From Streptomyces sp. KMM 9044 (GTDB lineage Bacteria; Actinomycetota; Actinomycetes; Streptomycetales; Streptomycetaceae): DNA of 64,000 nt. Shown here one piece after another: positions 35,157 to 44,052 of this stretch. Position numbers and translations under genes: made by a program. The stretch is taken from positions 6,138,001-6,202,000 of the forward strand of contig NZ_CP113910.1 of assembly GCF_024701375.2 (NCBI RefSeq), given 5' to 3'. The stretch's first letter is position 1. Each line of letters opens with the position of its first letter. The notes beneath the pieces are model-generated. The model saw nothing but the letters and a program-made list of their open reading frames with translations, was not told the DNA's origin and made no database searches.

Positions 35157-35600
35157 CATCCTCCGGGGCCCGGAGAAGCTCGCCGGAGACGACGGGTCCC
35201 CCGGGGACCGCGTGATCAGCCGGGCACGGTTCGCCGTGCCGCGGCGGGCCGCGCGGTCCCCGCGCGTTCCAGGGCTCACTGCTCCTGGGGGCGGGGGAGG
35301 GCCTGGAGGGACGACCGGTGGCTCACACCGGTGCCGCTGGGACCGGCCCACCCGGCCCGGCTTCACCGGACGGGCACCGTCGGCCGCCTCAGGGCTTGAC
35401 GGGGCGGGCAGGCCCATCCGTCCCTCGGGGACCCATGCGCCCCATACACATCTGTTCACCTCCCTTCCCGAGGGGCACCTCACTCGTTCGGATGACATTT
35501 CCGGGCGATACGTCCGGATCGGGTGATCCGGACGACAGAATCGGACCGGCCTTTCCAGGCCGGTCTACGCTGTCAGGGCCAAGAGTGGGGGGCCATCGGC
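35157..35600. other. Intergenic region after pheT
   Basis: 444 bp with no supportable gene. A perfect 8-bp hairpin, ACCGGCCT...AGGCCGGT (35545-35564, loop TTCC), lies ~36 bp before the phosphatase start, and a CTCCGGG-G-CCCGGAG palindrome (35161-35175) follows pheT and may help terminate it. Otherwise only GC-rich sequence. Confidence 0.6.
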
Positions 35601-36647
35601 ATGATTCGCTTCAAGGCTGGAGCGCCCCGCACGGGGCGGTCCAGGACCAGCCCGTGGGCGTCCGACCACTGTTGTCCGCTGCGCCGGGCGCTCGCCCGTG
35701 GACTGCAGCCCGGCGTCCTCGGCGCTCTCGGTACCGGGCTGGCTCTGCACGTCGGGCGGAGCCTGCTGCGGGAGGTGCGGCAGAACCGTACGACGGCCCG
35801 CACCGCGCAGCGGATGCTGAGGCCGCCTCCCCGTGTCGACGGGCTGGCCGTCGCCGCCGTCCAACTGTCCGCCGACCGGGGCGCCCGGCTCGGCGGCGAT
35901 CTGTACGAGGTGGTCGCCACCGAGTACGGCGTACGGGCGATCATCGGCGACGTCCGCGGACACGGGCTCGTAGCGGTCCCCGCCGTCAGCGCCGTTCTCG
36001 ACGGCTTCCGCGAGGCCGCGCACGGCGAGTCCGACCTGAGCGGAGTCCTGCGCCAGCTGGAACGGGCGATGGGCCGTCACCTGCGGAAGCGGGCGCGTGA
36101 CGAGCGCCTGCCGGCGGGCACCGACCACGGCTTGTGGATCGCCGAGGAGTTCGTCACCGTACTGCTGCTCGAGATCCTTCCCGACGGGGAGATGCGCGCC
36201 CTGAACTGCGGGCACCCCTGGCCCCATCTGCTGAGCGGTGCACGGGCCGAACCGCTCGCCCGTACCGGCCCGCTCCCGCCGCTCGGCCCGTTCCCGCTGC
36301 CCGCGAAGCTCCCTGTCGTTTCCTGCGGCAGGCTGCTGCCAGGGGACACGCTCGTCCTGCACACGGACGGAGTCGAGGACGCACGGGACGCCGACGGCAC
36401 CTTCTTCCCACTGCCCGAGGTGCTCGCCTCGGCCGCGTGCGAGGCCCCGCCCGCACCGCAGTCCGTCCTGCGGACGATCCTCACGGCGCTGGTCCGCCAC
36501 ACGGGCGGTCCCCCCAAGGACGACGTCGCCCTGCTGGTTCTCAGGAACGAGCGCCCGTCCCCCCGCGCACCCGCAAAGCCTCGGGGCGCTGCTTGCCCGG
36601 ACCCGGCCGGCCCCTCCCCGACGGGCCCGCTGCAGCACCCGGCGTGA
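35601..36647 (+). CDS. PP2C-family (SpoIIE/RsbU-like) serine phosphatase
   Basis: A 348-residue cytoplasmic phosphatase without a sensor domain. Metal-binding motifs in order: RGARLGGDLYEVV, IIGDVRGHGLVAV, LVLHTDGVEDARD and KDDVALLVLRNE. The N-terminus is Arg-rich with a short hydrophobic patch (ALGTGLALHVG); a Pro-rich tail follows the domain. Such proteins usually act on anti-sigma-factor antagonists, but no anti-sigma gene is adjacent. ATG 35601 follows GGGGGG; the frame is open to 35523 without coding signal. Confidence 0.85.
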   Translation: MIRFKAGAPRTGRSRTSPWASDHCCPLRRALARGLQPGVLGALGTGLALHVGRSLLREVRQNRTTARTAQRMLRPPPRVDGLAVAAVQLSADRGARLGGDLYEVVATEYGVRAIIGDVRGHGLVAVPAVSAVLDGFREAAHGESDLSGVLRQLERAMGRHLRKRARDERLPAGTDHGLWIAEEFVTVLLLEILPDGEMRALNCGHPWPHLLSGARAEPLARTGPLPPLGPFPLPAKLPVVSCGRLLPGDTLVLHTDGVEDARDADGTFFPLPEVLASAACEAPPAPQSVLRTILTALVRHTGGPPKDDVALLVLRNERPSPRAPAKPRGAACPDPAGPSPTGPLQHPA

Positions 36648-36922
36648 CCGGCGTGCCCGGCGCGATCGTCGTCGGGGCCGGCGGTGCCGTCCGCCCTGCC
36701 ACGGAGTGTCGGGCAGGCAGCCGGGCGGACGGCGCACAAGCGGGCCGCCGCAGTGTGCGAGGGGGAGTCGCGGCCCGGCCGGCCTCTTTCGAGACACCTC
36801 AGTCAACCGGACGGCAACTCTCCGCGACAGTGCGCGCACCCTGAGGATGCGGGCACTCCGTTCACACCCCGTGTGAACGCCCGCCCACTACTCTGTCGGC
36901 ACCGATCCCCCCGGGGGGCCTC

Positions 36923-38263
36923 ATGCAGCCCAACACTCTGCTCGACGCGGTCCTGGACGAGGCCGGTGTCTCGCACGCGGGCCTGGCCGTGCACGTCAAC
37001 CAGGCCGGCCGGACGCGCGGACTGTCCCTCAGATACGAACACACCGCCGTGGCCCGCTGGTTGAAAGGGCAGCGGCCCCGGGGCCAGGTACCCGACCTGA
37101 TCTGCGAGGTGCTGGCCGTCCGGCTGCAGCGCCCGGTCACCCTCGACGACATCGGCCTCGGTGTCCCCGGCGAACCCGCCGCCCCGCACGCGGGCACACT
37201 CTGTGGCTTCGTCGAGCGGGCCACCGCGCTGTGGCGCTCCGACCAGCAGCGGCGCCCGCACATACTGGGCGCGCCCGCCGTCACCGGCACCCCCGCCGTG
37301 ATGCCCGTCTGGGAGTGGGAGAACCCGCCCGAGGACGTCGACGTCTCACGCGGAGGCCGGCACCGGGTCACACCCGGCGACCTGGACATGCTGCGCGCCG
37401 CCCGCAGCCACTACGAGCAGATGTACCGCAAGGCAGGCGGCGTCGCGATCCGTAACCGCATCGTCGGCTTCCTCAACGCCGAGGCCGCCCCGTTGCTCCG
37501 CGGCGGCTACACCGACGCCGTGGGCCGTCAACTGCACCGGGCCACCGGCGGGTTGGTGGCCGTCGCCGGGATCTGCGCATACGACTCCGACGCCCACGGC
37601 CTCGCCCAGCGCTACTTCCACCAGGCGCTGAGACTGGCAAAAGCCAGTGAGGACCGGGGGCTTGGCGCATACGTGATCGCACTCCTCGTCAACCAGTCGC
37701 TGTTCATGCGGGAGTACCGGCAGGCCGTCGCCTTCGCGGAGGCCGCGCTCCGCGCCGCCGGCAAGCACATCACCCCGGCACTCGCCTCCGACCTGTACGC
37801 GATGCAGGCCAAGGCCTACGCCCACCTCGGCGACAGCACCGGCGCGCTGTCCTGCATCCGGCGTGCCGAGCAGGCCGCCGAGCGCATCCGGCGCGGCCAC
37901 GAACCCGACGAGACCGGCTATGTCCAGCCCGGCCTGGTCAACGTACAGGTGGCGGAGGCCCTGCTCAGCCTCGGTGAGCTGGCCGCGGCGGGTGAGCACG
38001 CGGCCGCCGCCGTCGACAACCCCGCGCACGACCGGGGCCGGGTGCACCGGCTCGCCATGCTCAGCACCGTGGAACTGCGGCAGGGCAACGCCGACAGAGC
38101 GGTCGCCATCGCCATGCAGATGGCCGAGCAGGCCCGGGGAATGGAGTCGCAACGGCTGCGCGACAGACTCCGCGCCGTGCGTGAGCACCTGGTGCGCAAC
38201 GGCTGTGAGGGGACCGCCGAGGCGGCCGAACTCATCGACGGGGCACTGCGCGTACCGTTGTAG
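36923..38263 (+). CDS. Transcriptional regulator with N-terminal HTH and C-terminal helical repeats (NsdA-like)
   Basis: A 446-residue protein of a family frequent in Streptomyces. The N-terminal ~70 residues carry a divergent helix-turn-helix (YEHTAVARWLKGQRPRGQVP). The rest is a TPR-like helical array (HQALRLAKASEDRGLGAYVI, SDLYAMQAKAYAHLGDSTGA, VEAALL repeats). NsdA and relatives have this plan and repress or link to antibiotic and sporulation timing. That role is inferred. The 275-bp gap before it has no gene. Confidence 0.78.
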   Translation: MQPNTLLDAVLDEAGVSHAGLAVHVNQAGRTRGLSLRYEHTAVARWLKGQRPRGQVPDLICEVLAVRLQRPVTLDDIGLGVPGEPAAPHAGTLCGFVERATALWRSDQQRRPHILGAPAVTGTPAVMPVWEWENPPEDVDVSRGGRHRVTPGDLDMLRAARSHYEQMYRKAGGVAIRNRIVGFLNAEAAPLLRGGYTDAVGRQLHRATGGLVAVAGICAYDSDAHGLAQRYFHQALRLAKASEDRGLGAYVIALLVNQSLFMREYRQAVAFAEAALRAAGKHITPALASDLYAMQAKAYAHLGDSTGALSCIRRAEQAAERIRRGHEPDETGYVQPGLVNVQVAEALLSLGELAAAGEHAAAAVDNPAHDRGRVHRLAMLSTVELRQGNADRAVAIAMQMAEQARGMESQRLRDRLRAVREHLVRNGCEGTAEAAELIDGALRVPL

Positions 38264-38405
38264 TTGTGGCCGGCTGCAGCCGGGTGCTCCGCGCCGTGCG
38301 CCCGTGCCGCGCCGCCCGCTGCGCCGCGGGCGCACTCCTGTGCGCCTGCTGTCGCGCCGTAACTGCTGCGATATTGCCACCTACCGAACGGAAGGTGGCA
38401 TAACC

Positions 38406-38951
38406 GTGCAGTGGACGAACAAGAACGAACAAACCGTGTACGCCAACCGCTGGTTCAGCGTCAACCTCGCGGATGTCGAGCTGCCGGACGGCCGGCAGCT
38501 CGACCACTTCCTCATCCGGCTGCGGCCCGTCGCCGTGGCCACGGTGGTGAACGAGGCCAACGAGGTCCTCCTCCTGTGGCGCCACCGCTTCATCACCGAC
38601 AGCTGGGGGTGGGAACTCGCGGCCGGAGTCGTCGAGGACGGCGAGGACGTCGTCCGGGCGGCGGCCAGGGAGCTGGAGGAGGAGACCGGCTGGCGGCCGG
38701 GGCCCCTGCACCACCTCATGAGCGTGGAGCCGTCCAACGGTCTCACCGACGCCCGGCATCACATCTACTGGGCCGACGAGGGCGAGTACCTCGGGCATCC
38801 GGTGGACGACTTCGAGTCGGACCGCCGGGAGTGGGTACCGCTCAAGGTGGTCCCCGACCTGGTCGCCCGTGGCGAGGTCCCGGCCGCGAACATGGCGGCC
38901 GCGTTACTCCTGCTGCACCATCTCAGGCTGGGTCAGGACATCATGCCCTGA
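38406..38951 (+). CDS. NUDIX hydrolase
   Basis: A 181-residue hydrolase of nucleoside-diphosphate-linked compounds. The Nudix box reads GVVEDGEDVVRAAARELEEE followed by TGW, with all required Gly and Glu; ANRWFSVNLADVELPDG and PSNGLTDARHHIYWADEGE resemble ADP-ribose pyrophosphatase relatives. A rare TTA leucine codon lies at 38904-38906 (within the AALLLL run), so translation may depend on the bldA tRNA. GTG 38406 gives VQWTNKNEQT; an AAGGTGG stretch lies upstream. Regulation and substrate are otherwise unknown. Confidence 0.88.
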   Translation: MQWTNKNEQTVYANRWFSVNLADVELPDGRQLDHFLIRLRPVAVATVVNEANEVLLLWRHRFITDSWGWELAAGVVEDGEDVVRAAARELEEETGWRPGPLHHLMSVEPSNGLTDARHHIYWADEGEYLGHPVDDFESDRREWVPLKVVPDLVARGEVPAANMAAALLLLHHLRLGQDIMP

Positions 38952-38991
38952 CCCCTCCGCGGCCGTCAGCCGTCCGGCCCGGGTGCGTGAT

Positions 38992-39270
38992 TCAGCGGCC
39001 GAACGCCTGCCAGGCCGTCACGACGAGCGCGCCCACGGCCGTGACGGCCGCGACCGCCTGGAGCGGCCAGCGGGCGTGTTCCAGGGCGACGAGCCGGGTG
39101 TTCAGCTCGTCCAGTTCCCTGGCCGCCTCCTCGGTGCGATGGCTGAGCAGTGCCAGTCCGCCCTCGACGCGGGCGTATGCCACATCGAGGCGGCGCCGTA
39201 ACTCCGCGACTTCACCCTGGACGGCGGGCTGTTCGGGATCAGCGGTCACAAGTCCGCTCCTCTCCGTCAT
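38992..39270 (-). CDS. Small coiled-coil protein with C-terminal membrane helix
   Basis: 92 residues from MTERSG. The middle is a charged coiled coil (EVAELRRRLDVAYARVEGGL, EEAARELDELNTRLVALE) and the end is one membrane helix (AVAAVTAVGALVVTAWQAF) followed by GR. An ATG three codons upstream is possible, but AAGGG suits the 39270 start better. Tail-anchored topology. Function unknown. Confidence 0.68.
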   Translation of the reverse strand: MTERSGLVTADPEQPAVQGEVAELRRRLDVAYARVEGGLALLSHRTEEAARELDELNTRLVALEHARWPLQAVAAVTAVGALVVTAWQAFGR

Positions 39271-39380
39271 CCTTCTCATCCCTTGCCTGCGTAGGGTGAG
39301 TCAACTCCCCTGGCGGGTGCGGAGTAAGAGTGTGCGGGGGGCATATGCGAGCCCGGAGCGCACACGGTGTGTGAACGCCG

Positions 39381-39420
39381 CGGGCCCGGCGCCCTCGGTG
39401 GTCCAGGGAAGCCGGGCCCG
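39381..39420. terminator. 10-bp perfect hairpin between the small membrane gene and the truncated dehydrogenase
   Basis: CGGGCCCGGC (39381-39390) pairs with GCCGGGCCCG (39411-39420). A second small palindrome, CACAC-GGT-GTGTG, lies at 39361-39373. It could end transcription in either direction. The region 39280-39489 holds no gene. Confidence 0.5.
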
Positions 39421-39489
39421 TTCGCATGACCGGAGTGTCGCGTTCGGCGAACGTGTCGGGGCGTCAGTTCTCCGTCACCTACGGCTGTC

Positions 39490-39612
39490 TCAGCCGTAGG
39501 TGTAGAAGCCGGAGCCGCTCTTGCGGCCCAGCCGCCCCGCGTCGACCATGCGCTGGAGCAGCGGGGGAGCGGCGTACAGGGGCTCCTTGTACTCCGCGTA
39601 CAACTGGTCGGC
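39490..39612 (-). pseudogene. 3' remnant of 3-hydroxybutyryl-CoA dehydrogenase
   Basis: The last ~38 codons read QLYAEYKEPLYAAPPLLQRM and then AGRLGRKSGSGFYTYG before the stop at 39490. This is the characteristic C-terminus of 3-hydroxyacyl-CoA dehydrogenases of the HBD type. Everything N-terminal to it is missing: upstream in frame the sequence is unrelated low-quality peptide. The gene was probably intact (~290 residues) and was cut when the material to the right arrived. No catalytic part remains. Confidence 0.82.
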
Positions 39613-39810
39613 GCTGCATGTAGCGCTGTGACCTGCGGTTTCTTCGGTTGTGTGGCGGCTTTGACGGCGCCAGGGACTTCTCGGGGACTTTCGATCCCGC
39701 ATCACACGAGCCACGTATCCATCGCGGCCAGTCCGCGCTTGCCTGCGCCCGGCATGAAAGGGTCCGCGATCCAGCGCCCTGCTCTCGTCGAACCTGCGTC
39801 CTGGTGCGTG

Positions 39811-40110
39811 TCACGACGTCGCGAACGTCAGTAGGTGGCAGGCCAGGTCGTGCTCGGTGCCCGGAAGGACAGCGGCGATGGCCTGTGCCCGCTGACGGCC
39901 CATGGTGTTGGGCTTCGACTCCGCCGCAGCTGCGAACTGGTGGGCGACGTACGCTCCGCGGTTTACGTCGCCGCCGCGCAGAAGTGCCGATGCCAGGTTC
40001 CCGAGGACGACCACTCCGGACTCGGGTAGTTCGCCACCGAGGCGCTCGACTGCGGAGTCGGCTGTGGCCGTCAGCTCCTGACGCTTGAGTTCGCCGAAGA
40101 CCGAGAGAGC
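39811..40110 (-). pseudogene. Remnant of an HTH/helical-repeat regulator
   Basis: About 100 codons resemble the C-terminus of Streptomyces regulators with helical repeats: GNLASALLRGGDVNRGAYVA, QFAAAAESKPNTMGRQRAQA and HDLACHLLTFATS before the stop. The frame stays open to 40317, but the added residues (Cys/Pro/His-rich) look non-coding, so the N-terminal half is lost. It sits between the dehydrogenase fragment and the antiporter gene. The stretches 39613-39810 and 40111-40271 contain no gene. Confidence 0.5.
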
Positions 40111-40271
40111 TAGGTGTTCTGTCCACGGAGGTTGGGGACGCGGCTGGCAGGTGGTACTGGCGACGGCCGGACTGCAGCAGGACGAATGCCTGTGTACCGC
40201 ATTTCCGGCATGCCGCCGACGTCTACCCAGGTCATCCTTCGACAACGCGTCGAAGAGGTCAGCAGGCGTCT

Positions 40272-41558
40272 TCACTCGGACTTGCTGGCCTTCGTGAGGA
40301 CAGGGCTGTTGGTGCATGGGACGAGAGGCGAGGCGGGCTCGGACGTTTCGGTGCGCATGATGCGGGTGAGCAGGGGGCCGGTGATCGCTGTGGTGGTCAC
40401 CGCCATCACCACCATCAGGGAGTAGAGCCTGTTGTCCAGTACGCCCAGTTCCAGGCCCACGCCGAGCACCACGAGTTCGGTGAGCCCGCGGGTGTTCAGC
40501 AGGGTGCCCAGCGCGGCGGCGTGGCGGTTGTCCAAGCCGCCGAGCCGGGCTCCGAGGTAGGCGCCGAGGAACTTGCCGGTGACGGCCACGACGAGGATGG
40601 CGGCCAGTTCACCGAGGTCCGACGCGTTCAGCCGGGAGAGGTCGACCTTGAGGCCGGAGAGCACGAAGTAGACGGGCAGCAGGAGCAGGCCGCACAGCGG
40701 TTCGACCCGTTGGAGTACGCCCGCGCGCAGCGTGCCGCCGCTGCCTCGAGGCATGACGGCACCGAACAGGAACGCCCCGAAGATGTAGTGCAGGCCCAGC
40801 CACTCGGTGCAGGCCGCCGAGACGAGTAGCCCGCCCAGGACCAAGGCCAGGAAGTCCCGTCCCGATCCCGGGCCGTCCGGCTCCGAACCGGGGCCCCGCT
40901 CGCTCGCCCCGCGGAGCAGCGGGCGGACGACGGTGACCATCAGGGCGACGTAGGGCACCAGCAGCGCGAGGCGCCAGTCAAGCTGCTTGCCCGTGGTGAC
41001 GGCCACGACTACTGCCAGCAGGGTCCATGCCAGGAGGTCGGTGATCGCCGCGCACGTGAGAGCGGTCGTGCCGAGCCGGGTGTGGGCCAGCTTGCGGTCG
41101 GCGATGATCCGGGCCAGTACGGGGAACGCCGTCACGGCCATCGCGACCGCGAAGAACAGCACGAAGCCCACGGACGACACATGTTGGTGCATGCCCATCA
41201 GCGGCCACGCGAGCGCCGCGCCCAGACCCAGTGGCAGCGCGGTCGAGAAGAGGGTGGCCCACAGGGTGACCGGGCCTCCTCCACGCAGGATGCCGAGATC
41301 GACCTCCATGCCGACGATGAACATGAAGAGGGCGATGCCCACACCGGCGAGCGCACCCAGCAGCGGCCGAACCTCGGTGGGGAAGAGAGCGCCGGAGAGG
41401 TGTTCGCCCAACAGCGTGGGCCCGAGCAGTACGCCGGCCAGGATTTCGCCGATGACCGACGGCTGGCCCAGGGCGCGCGCCACCGCGCCCATGACGCGGG
41501 CCAGGCCCAGGATGAGGGCCAGGTCCAGGAGGAGGTAGACCGTCTGCGAGGTCGTCAC
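40272..41558 (-). CDS. Cation/proton antiporter (CPA2/Kef-type)
   Basis: A 428-residue membrane protein with ~12 helices. The first helices contain GQPSVIGEILAGVLLGPTLL, followed by LFMFIVGMEVDLGILR, TAFPVLARIIADRKL (the ion-site region), YIFGAFLFGAVMPR and GTLLNTRGLTELVVLGVGLE, all typical of CPA2 exchangers. No RCK/TrkA-N domain is attached. The stop codon overlaps nothing, and the start overlaps the ACP stop by 4 bp, so it is third in the FkbH-ACP-antiporter operon. It may serve self-protection, product export or ion balance; position alone suggests the cluster link. Confidence 0.88.
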   Translation of the reverse strand: MTTSQTVYLLLDLALILGLARVMGAVARALGQPSVIGEILAGVLLGPTLLGEHLSGALFPTEVRPLLGALAGVGIALFMFIVGMEVDLGILRGGGPVTLWATLFSTALPLGLGAALAWPLMGMHQHVSSVGFVLFFAVAMAVTAFPVLARIIADRKLAHTRLGTTALTCAAITDLLAWTLLAVVVAVTTGKQLDWRLALLVPYVALMVTVVRPLLRGASERGPGSEPDGPGSGRDFLALVLGGLLVSAACTEWLGLHYIFGAFLFGAVMPRGSGGTLRAGVLQRVEPLCGLLLLPVYFVLSGLKVDLSRLNASDLGELAAILVVAVTGKFLGAYLGARLGGLDNRHAAALGTLLNTRGLTELVVLGVGLELGVLDNRLYSLMVVMAVTTTAITGPLLTRIMRTETSEPASPLVPCTNSPVLTKASKSE

Positions 41559-41794
41559 CTGGGGTCGCCGCCCTCGATGACCCGTTGGTACACGCCTTCG
41601 AGGGACTGCTCCGTGAGCAGCCGGCTCACGGAGATGCGGTGGCCGGTCTCACGCTCCAGTGCCACCACGAGACGCAGCACGTGAAGCGACTCCCAGTGCA
41701 GCAACTGATCAAAATCGGTGCCCAGTTCGAGCTTCGTCAGGGGGAGACCCAGCTCGTCGCGCACGATGTCCAGGAAGGCCGAGCGGGTGATCAC
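41555..41794 (-). CDS. Acyl carrier protein paired with the FkbH-like enzyme
   Basis: 79 residues starting VITRSAFLDIVRDELGLPLT. The phosphopantetheine Ser is Ser36 in LLHWESLHVLRLV, where the usual DSL is replaced by ESL. The start overlaps the FkbH stop by 4 bp (GTGA) and the end overlaps the antiporter start by 4 bp. Pairing with an FkbH homologue identifies it as a glyceryl-type carrier (FkbJ-like) by context. Confidence 0.85.
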   Translation of the reverse strand: MITRSAFLDIVRDELGLPLTKLELGTDFDQLLHWESLHVLRLVVALERETGHRISVSRLLTEQSLEGVYQRVIEGGDPR

Positions 41795-43899
41795 GAGGGC
41801 CCCTCGAAGTCGTTGGCGAGCTGGAGGTGGTCGGGGACACCGGGCACCTCTTCGAGGCTGTGGCGGAACTCGGCCTCCGCCTCGGTGCTGTCGTTGCGGG
41901 TGAAACCGAGTGTGGGGTAGAAGTCCGCGAACCGGCGGTTGCGCTCGGTGGCGCGATACGTCCCGGTGACGGCCGTGTGGCCGAGCGCGCGGGCGTGGGT
42001 CAGGAGGGACACCATGGTCGCCGTCTCGACTCCCCGGTCGAAGACGCGGCAGCTGAGCAGCATGTTGTCGATGTGCAGTGCGCTGCCCCGGCGGCGGGCG
42101 AAGACGGCGCCGATCAGTCCGTTGTCGCCGAAGCGGTCGGCCGACCGTACGGAGAGCACCAGGCACTCGGGGTCCGCGCATCGTGTCGTGACCTCGGCCG
42201 CGCTCAGACGTTCACCGGTGAGGTTGAACTGGTTAGTCCGCAACGTCAGTTGTGAGAGCCGCTCTGTTTCGAATCCCTTGGTGCGCGATACGGCGACCGT
42301 GACACCGAGGTCCCGGAGGTAGGACTCCGCGGATCCGGCGGCGTCACGAAGCTGCTGACGCGCCGTCTGTGTGTGGTAGCTCTCGCTCCGGCGACGGTCC
42401 TCGTCGGTGAGCCGAGGGGTCGCGAACCAGTCGTCCATGAGCAGACGTTCGACGTGCAGGGCGGGTTCGTCGTCCAGCCCTACCACGGCGACCTGCGGCA
42501 GCGTGGACGCGACCAGGCCGCACTCGGCCGGGGAATCGTCGACGAAGACGAAGCTGTCCAGACCAAGATCGAGTTCCTGGGCGATGAGGCGCAGATTCGC
42601 ATCCTTGGACTGCCAGTTGGCCACAATCCTGACGAAATTCCGCTGACGTAACGCCATGTCCGTGTGCTCGGCGAGAACTTGGAGGACGAGCGCCTCGTCG
42701 TTCTTGCTGCACACTGCCAACAGCACGCCCTGCGATGACAGTTGCCGAACAACGCGCTGGAAGGCGCCGAACGCCTCACCGCGCAGCGTCGAGGCCGCCG
42801 CGATGCCGTCCGGGCCGTCGTCGCCGAGTATGCCGTCCCACAGCGTGTTGTCGAGGTCCACAACCAGGATCTTCCTGCTCCGGCCACGAAACGCACGGAC
42901 AAGGTGGGCCACTTCGCGGGCGTAAGCGGCAAGCAGCTCGTCACTCAAGCGCATCTTCGCGTACTGGGCCATCCGCGCGTCGCTGAGGGGACCGCTCGCG
43001 GCCATCAGCGGCTCCATGTCGATGACCGCGATACGGTCGGAGCGGGCGGCGAGCCTGAGCAGCCGGATGTTCAACTCCCGCCACACAATACCTATCTGAC
43101 AGCGCGTCGCGTAATCGATGACCTGATGGGTCAGCGAGCGCGGCAGGGCGATGGTGTTGAGCACCAATCGTCCGGAGCCCTCGGTCAGGTAACGCTCGGT
43201 GAGCTCTTCGAGTTCGGTGCCGAAGTCGGATGCCGCCGCCTCCACATCGGAGGCGGTCCATGGCCCGGGGAGTCGGTCGAGTACCGCCTGTGCGTCCAGG
43301 ACGCAGAGCACGGCTTCGAAGCTGCCGGTGTAGAGCCGGCCTGTCGTGTCGCTCAGATCCTTGCGATACGAGGCGAAATCGCTGACGTAAGGATCGAGTA
43401 CCCAGCCATGCCTGGCGAGTTCGGCGGTCAGCGGAGCGATCAGCCCATCGAGGGTGGACCAGCCGGTCACCGCGAGCGACACCGTCTGTGTCCCGGGATG
43501 GCGCTCTTTGATCAGATCGGGGTCAAGCCGTTTCAGCAGCGTCCCGGCACGTATCAGGTCGGCGGCTGTGCCGTCTGCCGCAATGTCGGCCAGGATCCCG
43601 GCCACCGAGCCGTAGTGCTCGGCAAGATCACCTTGGCCGGCAAGGTCACGCAGGCGGGCGAGTGGCGCTTTTGTCACTCGTAACTCCTTGTCGTACACAG
43701 GAAACTGACGCGACCACACGACGCGACGGAGTTGATCGTAGGCGGTCATAAGATAGTCGCCAAGGATCAAGTTGGGCCATGTAAGATCCAAAAAATTGCT
43801 CGCCGACCGGTGGATCTCTGTCCCCGGGGACCAAAGGGCGGGCAGCGACAGTTGGGGGGCTGTGGTGACGGGACCGTGTACGGCCAATGAGGCCGACAA
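41791..43899 (-). CDS. FkbH-like HAD-family glyceryl-ACP synthase
   Basis: A 702-residue FkbH homologue. In characterised systems FkbH proteins load 1,3-bisphosphoglycerate as D-glyceryl units onto an ACP and remove the phosphate. The HAD motif DLDNTLWDG is at 348-356 (Asp348/Asp350); SKNDEA and FVFVDDSPAECGLV follow. The C-terminus is GNAT-like (DNGLIGAVFARR, FADFYPTLGFTRN). The N-terminal ~330 residues are a less conserved platform; an ATG at residue 51 could be the true start. Two TTA codons occur (43681-43683 and 42649-42651), suggesting bldA control. No polyketide synthase is in the window, though FkbH usually feeds one. Confidence 0.87.
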   Translation of the reverse strand: MSASLAVHGPVTTAPQLSLPALWSPGTEIHRSASNFLDLTWPNLILGDYLMTAYDQLRRVVWSRQFPVYDKELRVTKAPLARLRDLAGQGDLAEHYGSVAGILADIAADGTAADLIRAGTLLKRLDPDLIKERHPGTQTVSLAVTGWSTLDGLIAPLTAELARHGWVLDPYVSDFASYRKDLSDTTGRLYTGSFEAVLCVLDAQAVLDRLPGPWTASDVEAAASDFGTELEELTERYLTEGSGRLVLNTIALPRSLTHQVIDYATRCQIGIVWRELNIRLLRLAARSDRIAVIDMEPLMAASGPLSDARMAQYAKMRLSDELLAAYAREVAHLVRAFRGRSRKILVVDLDNTLWDGILGDDGPDGIAAASTLRGEAFGAFQRVVRQLSSQGVLLAVCSKNDEALVLQVLAEHTDMALRQRNFVRIVANWQSKDANLRLIAQELDLGLDSFVFVDDSPAECGLVASTLPQVAVVGLDDEPALHVERLLMDDWFATPRLTDEDRRRSESYHTQTARQQLRDAAGSAESYLRDLGVTVAVSRTKGFETERLSQLTLRTNQFNLTGERLSAAEVTTRCADPECLVLSVRSADRFGDNGLIGAVFARRRGSALHIDNMLLSCRVFDRGVETATMVSLLTHARALGHTAVTGTYRATERNRRFADFYPTLGFTRNDSTEAEAEFRHSLEEVPGVPDHLQLANDFEGPS

Positions 43900-44052
43900 G
43901 ACGTGTGTTCGCGTTGATCCGCCCCTGGCCCGGCCGTCGAGACCGTGACATCCACGCCCTGTTCACTCCGCGATCGCTCTGTCACTGCTCCCGCGTTCGT
44001 CCCGCTCGCCGCATGCCGATGAACGGCCGCAGGCTCACCGGAAGGGGAAGTC
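43900..44052. promoter_or_regulatory. Divergent promoter region of the cluster
   Basis: 153 bp between the leftward FkbH operon and the rightward radical SAM operon. It has no gene. A GGAAGGGGAAG Shine-Dalgarno precedes the ATG at 44053. No repeat or operator is obvious by eye. Confidence 0.5.

Noticed and set aside
32922..35498. An 858-codon minus frame opposite pheT
   Set aside because: pheT is certain on the plus strand; this is an antisense shadow.
39648..40088. Plus-strand frames in the junction region
   Set aside because: Poor third-position bias and no similarity to known domains; the minus-strand remnants explain the region better.
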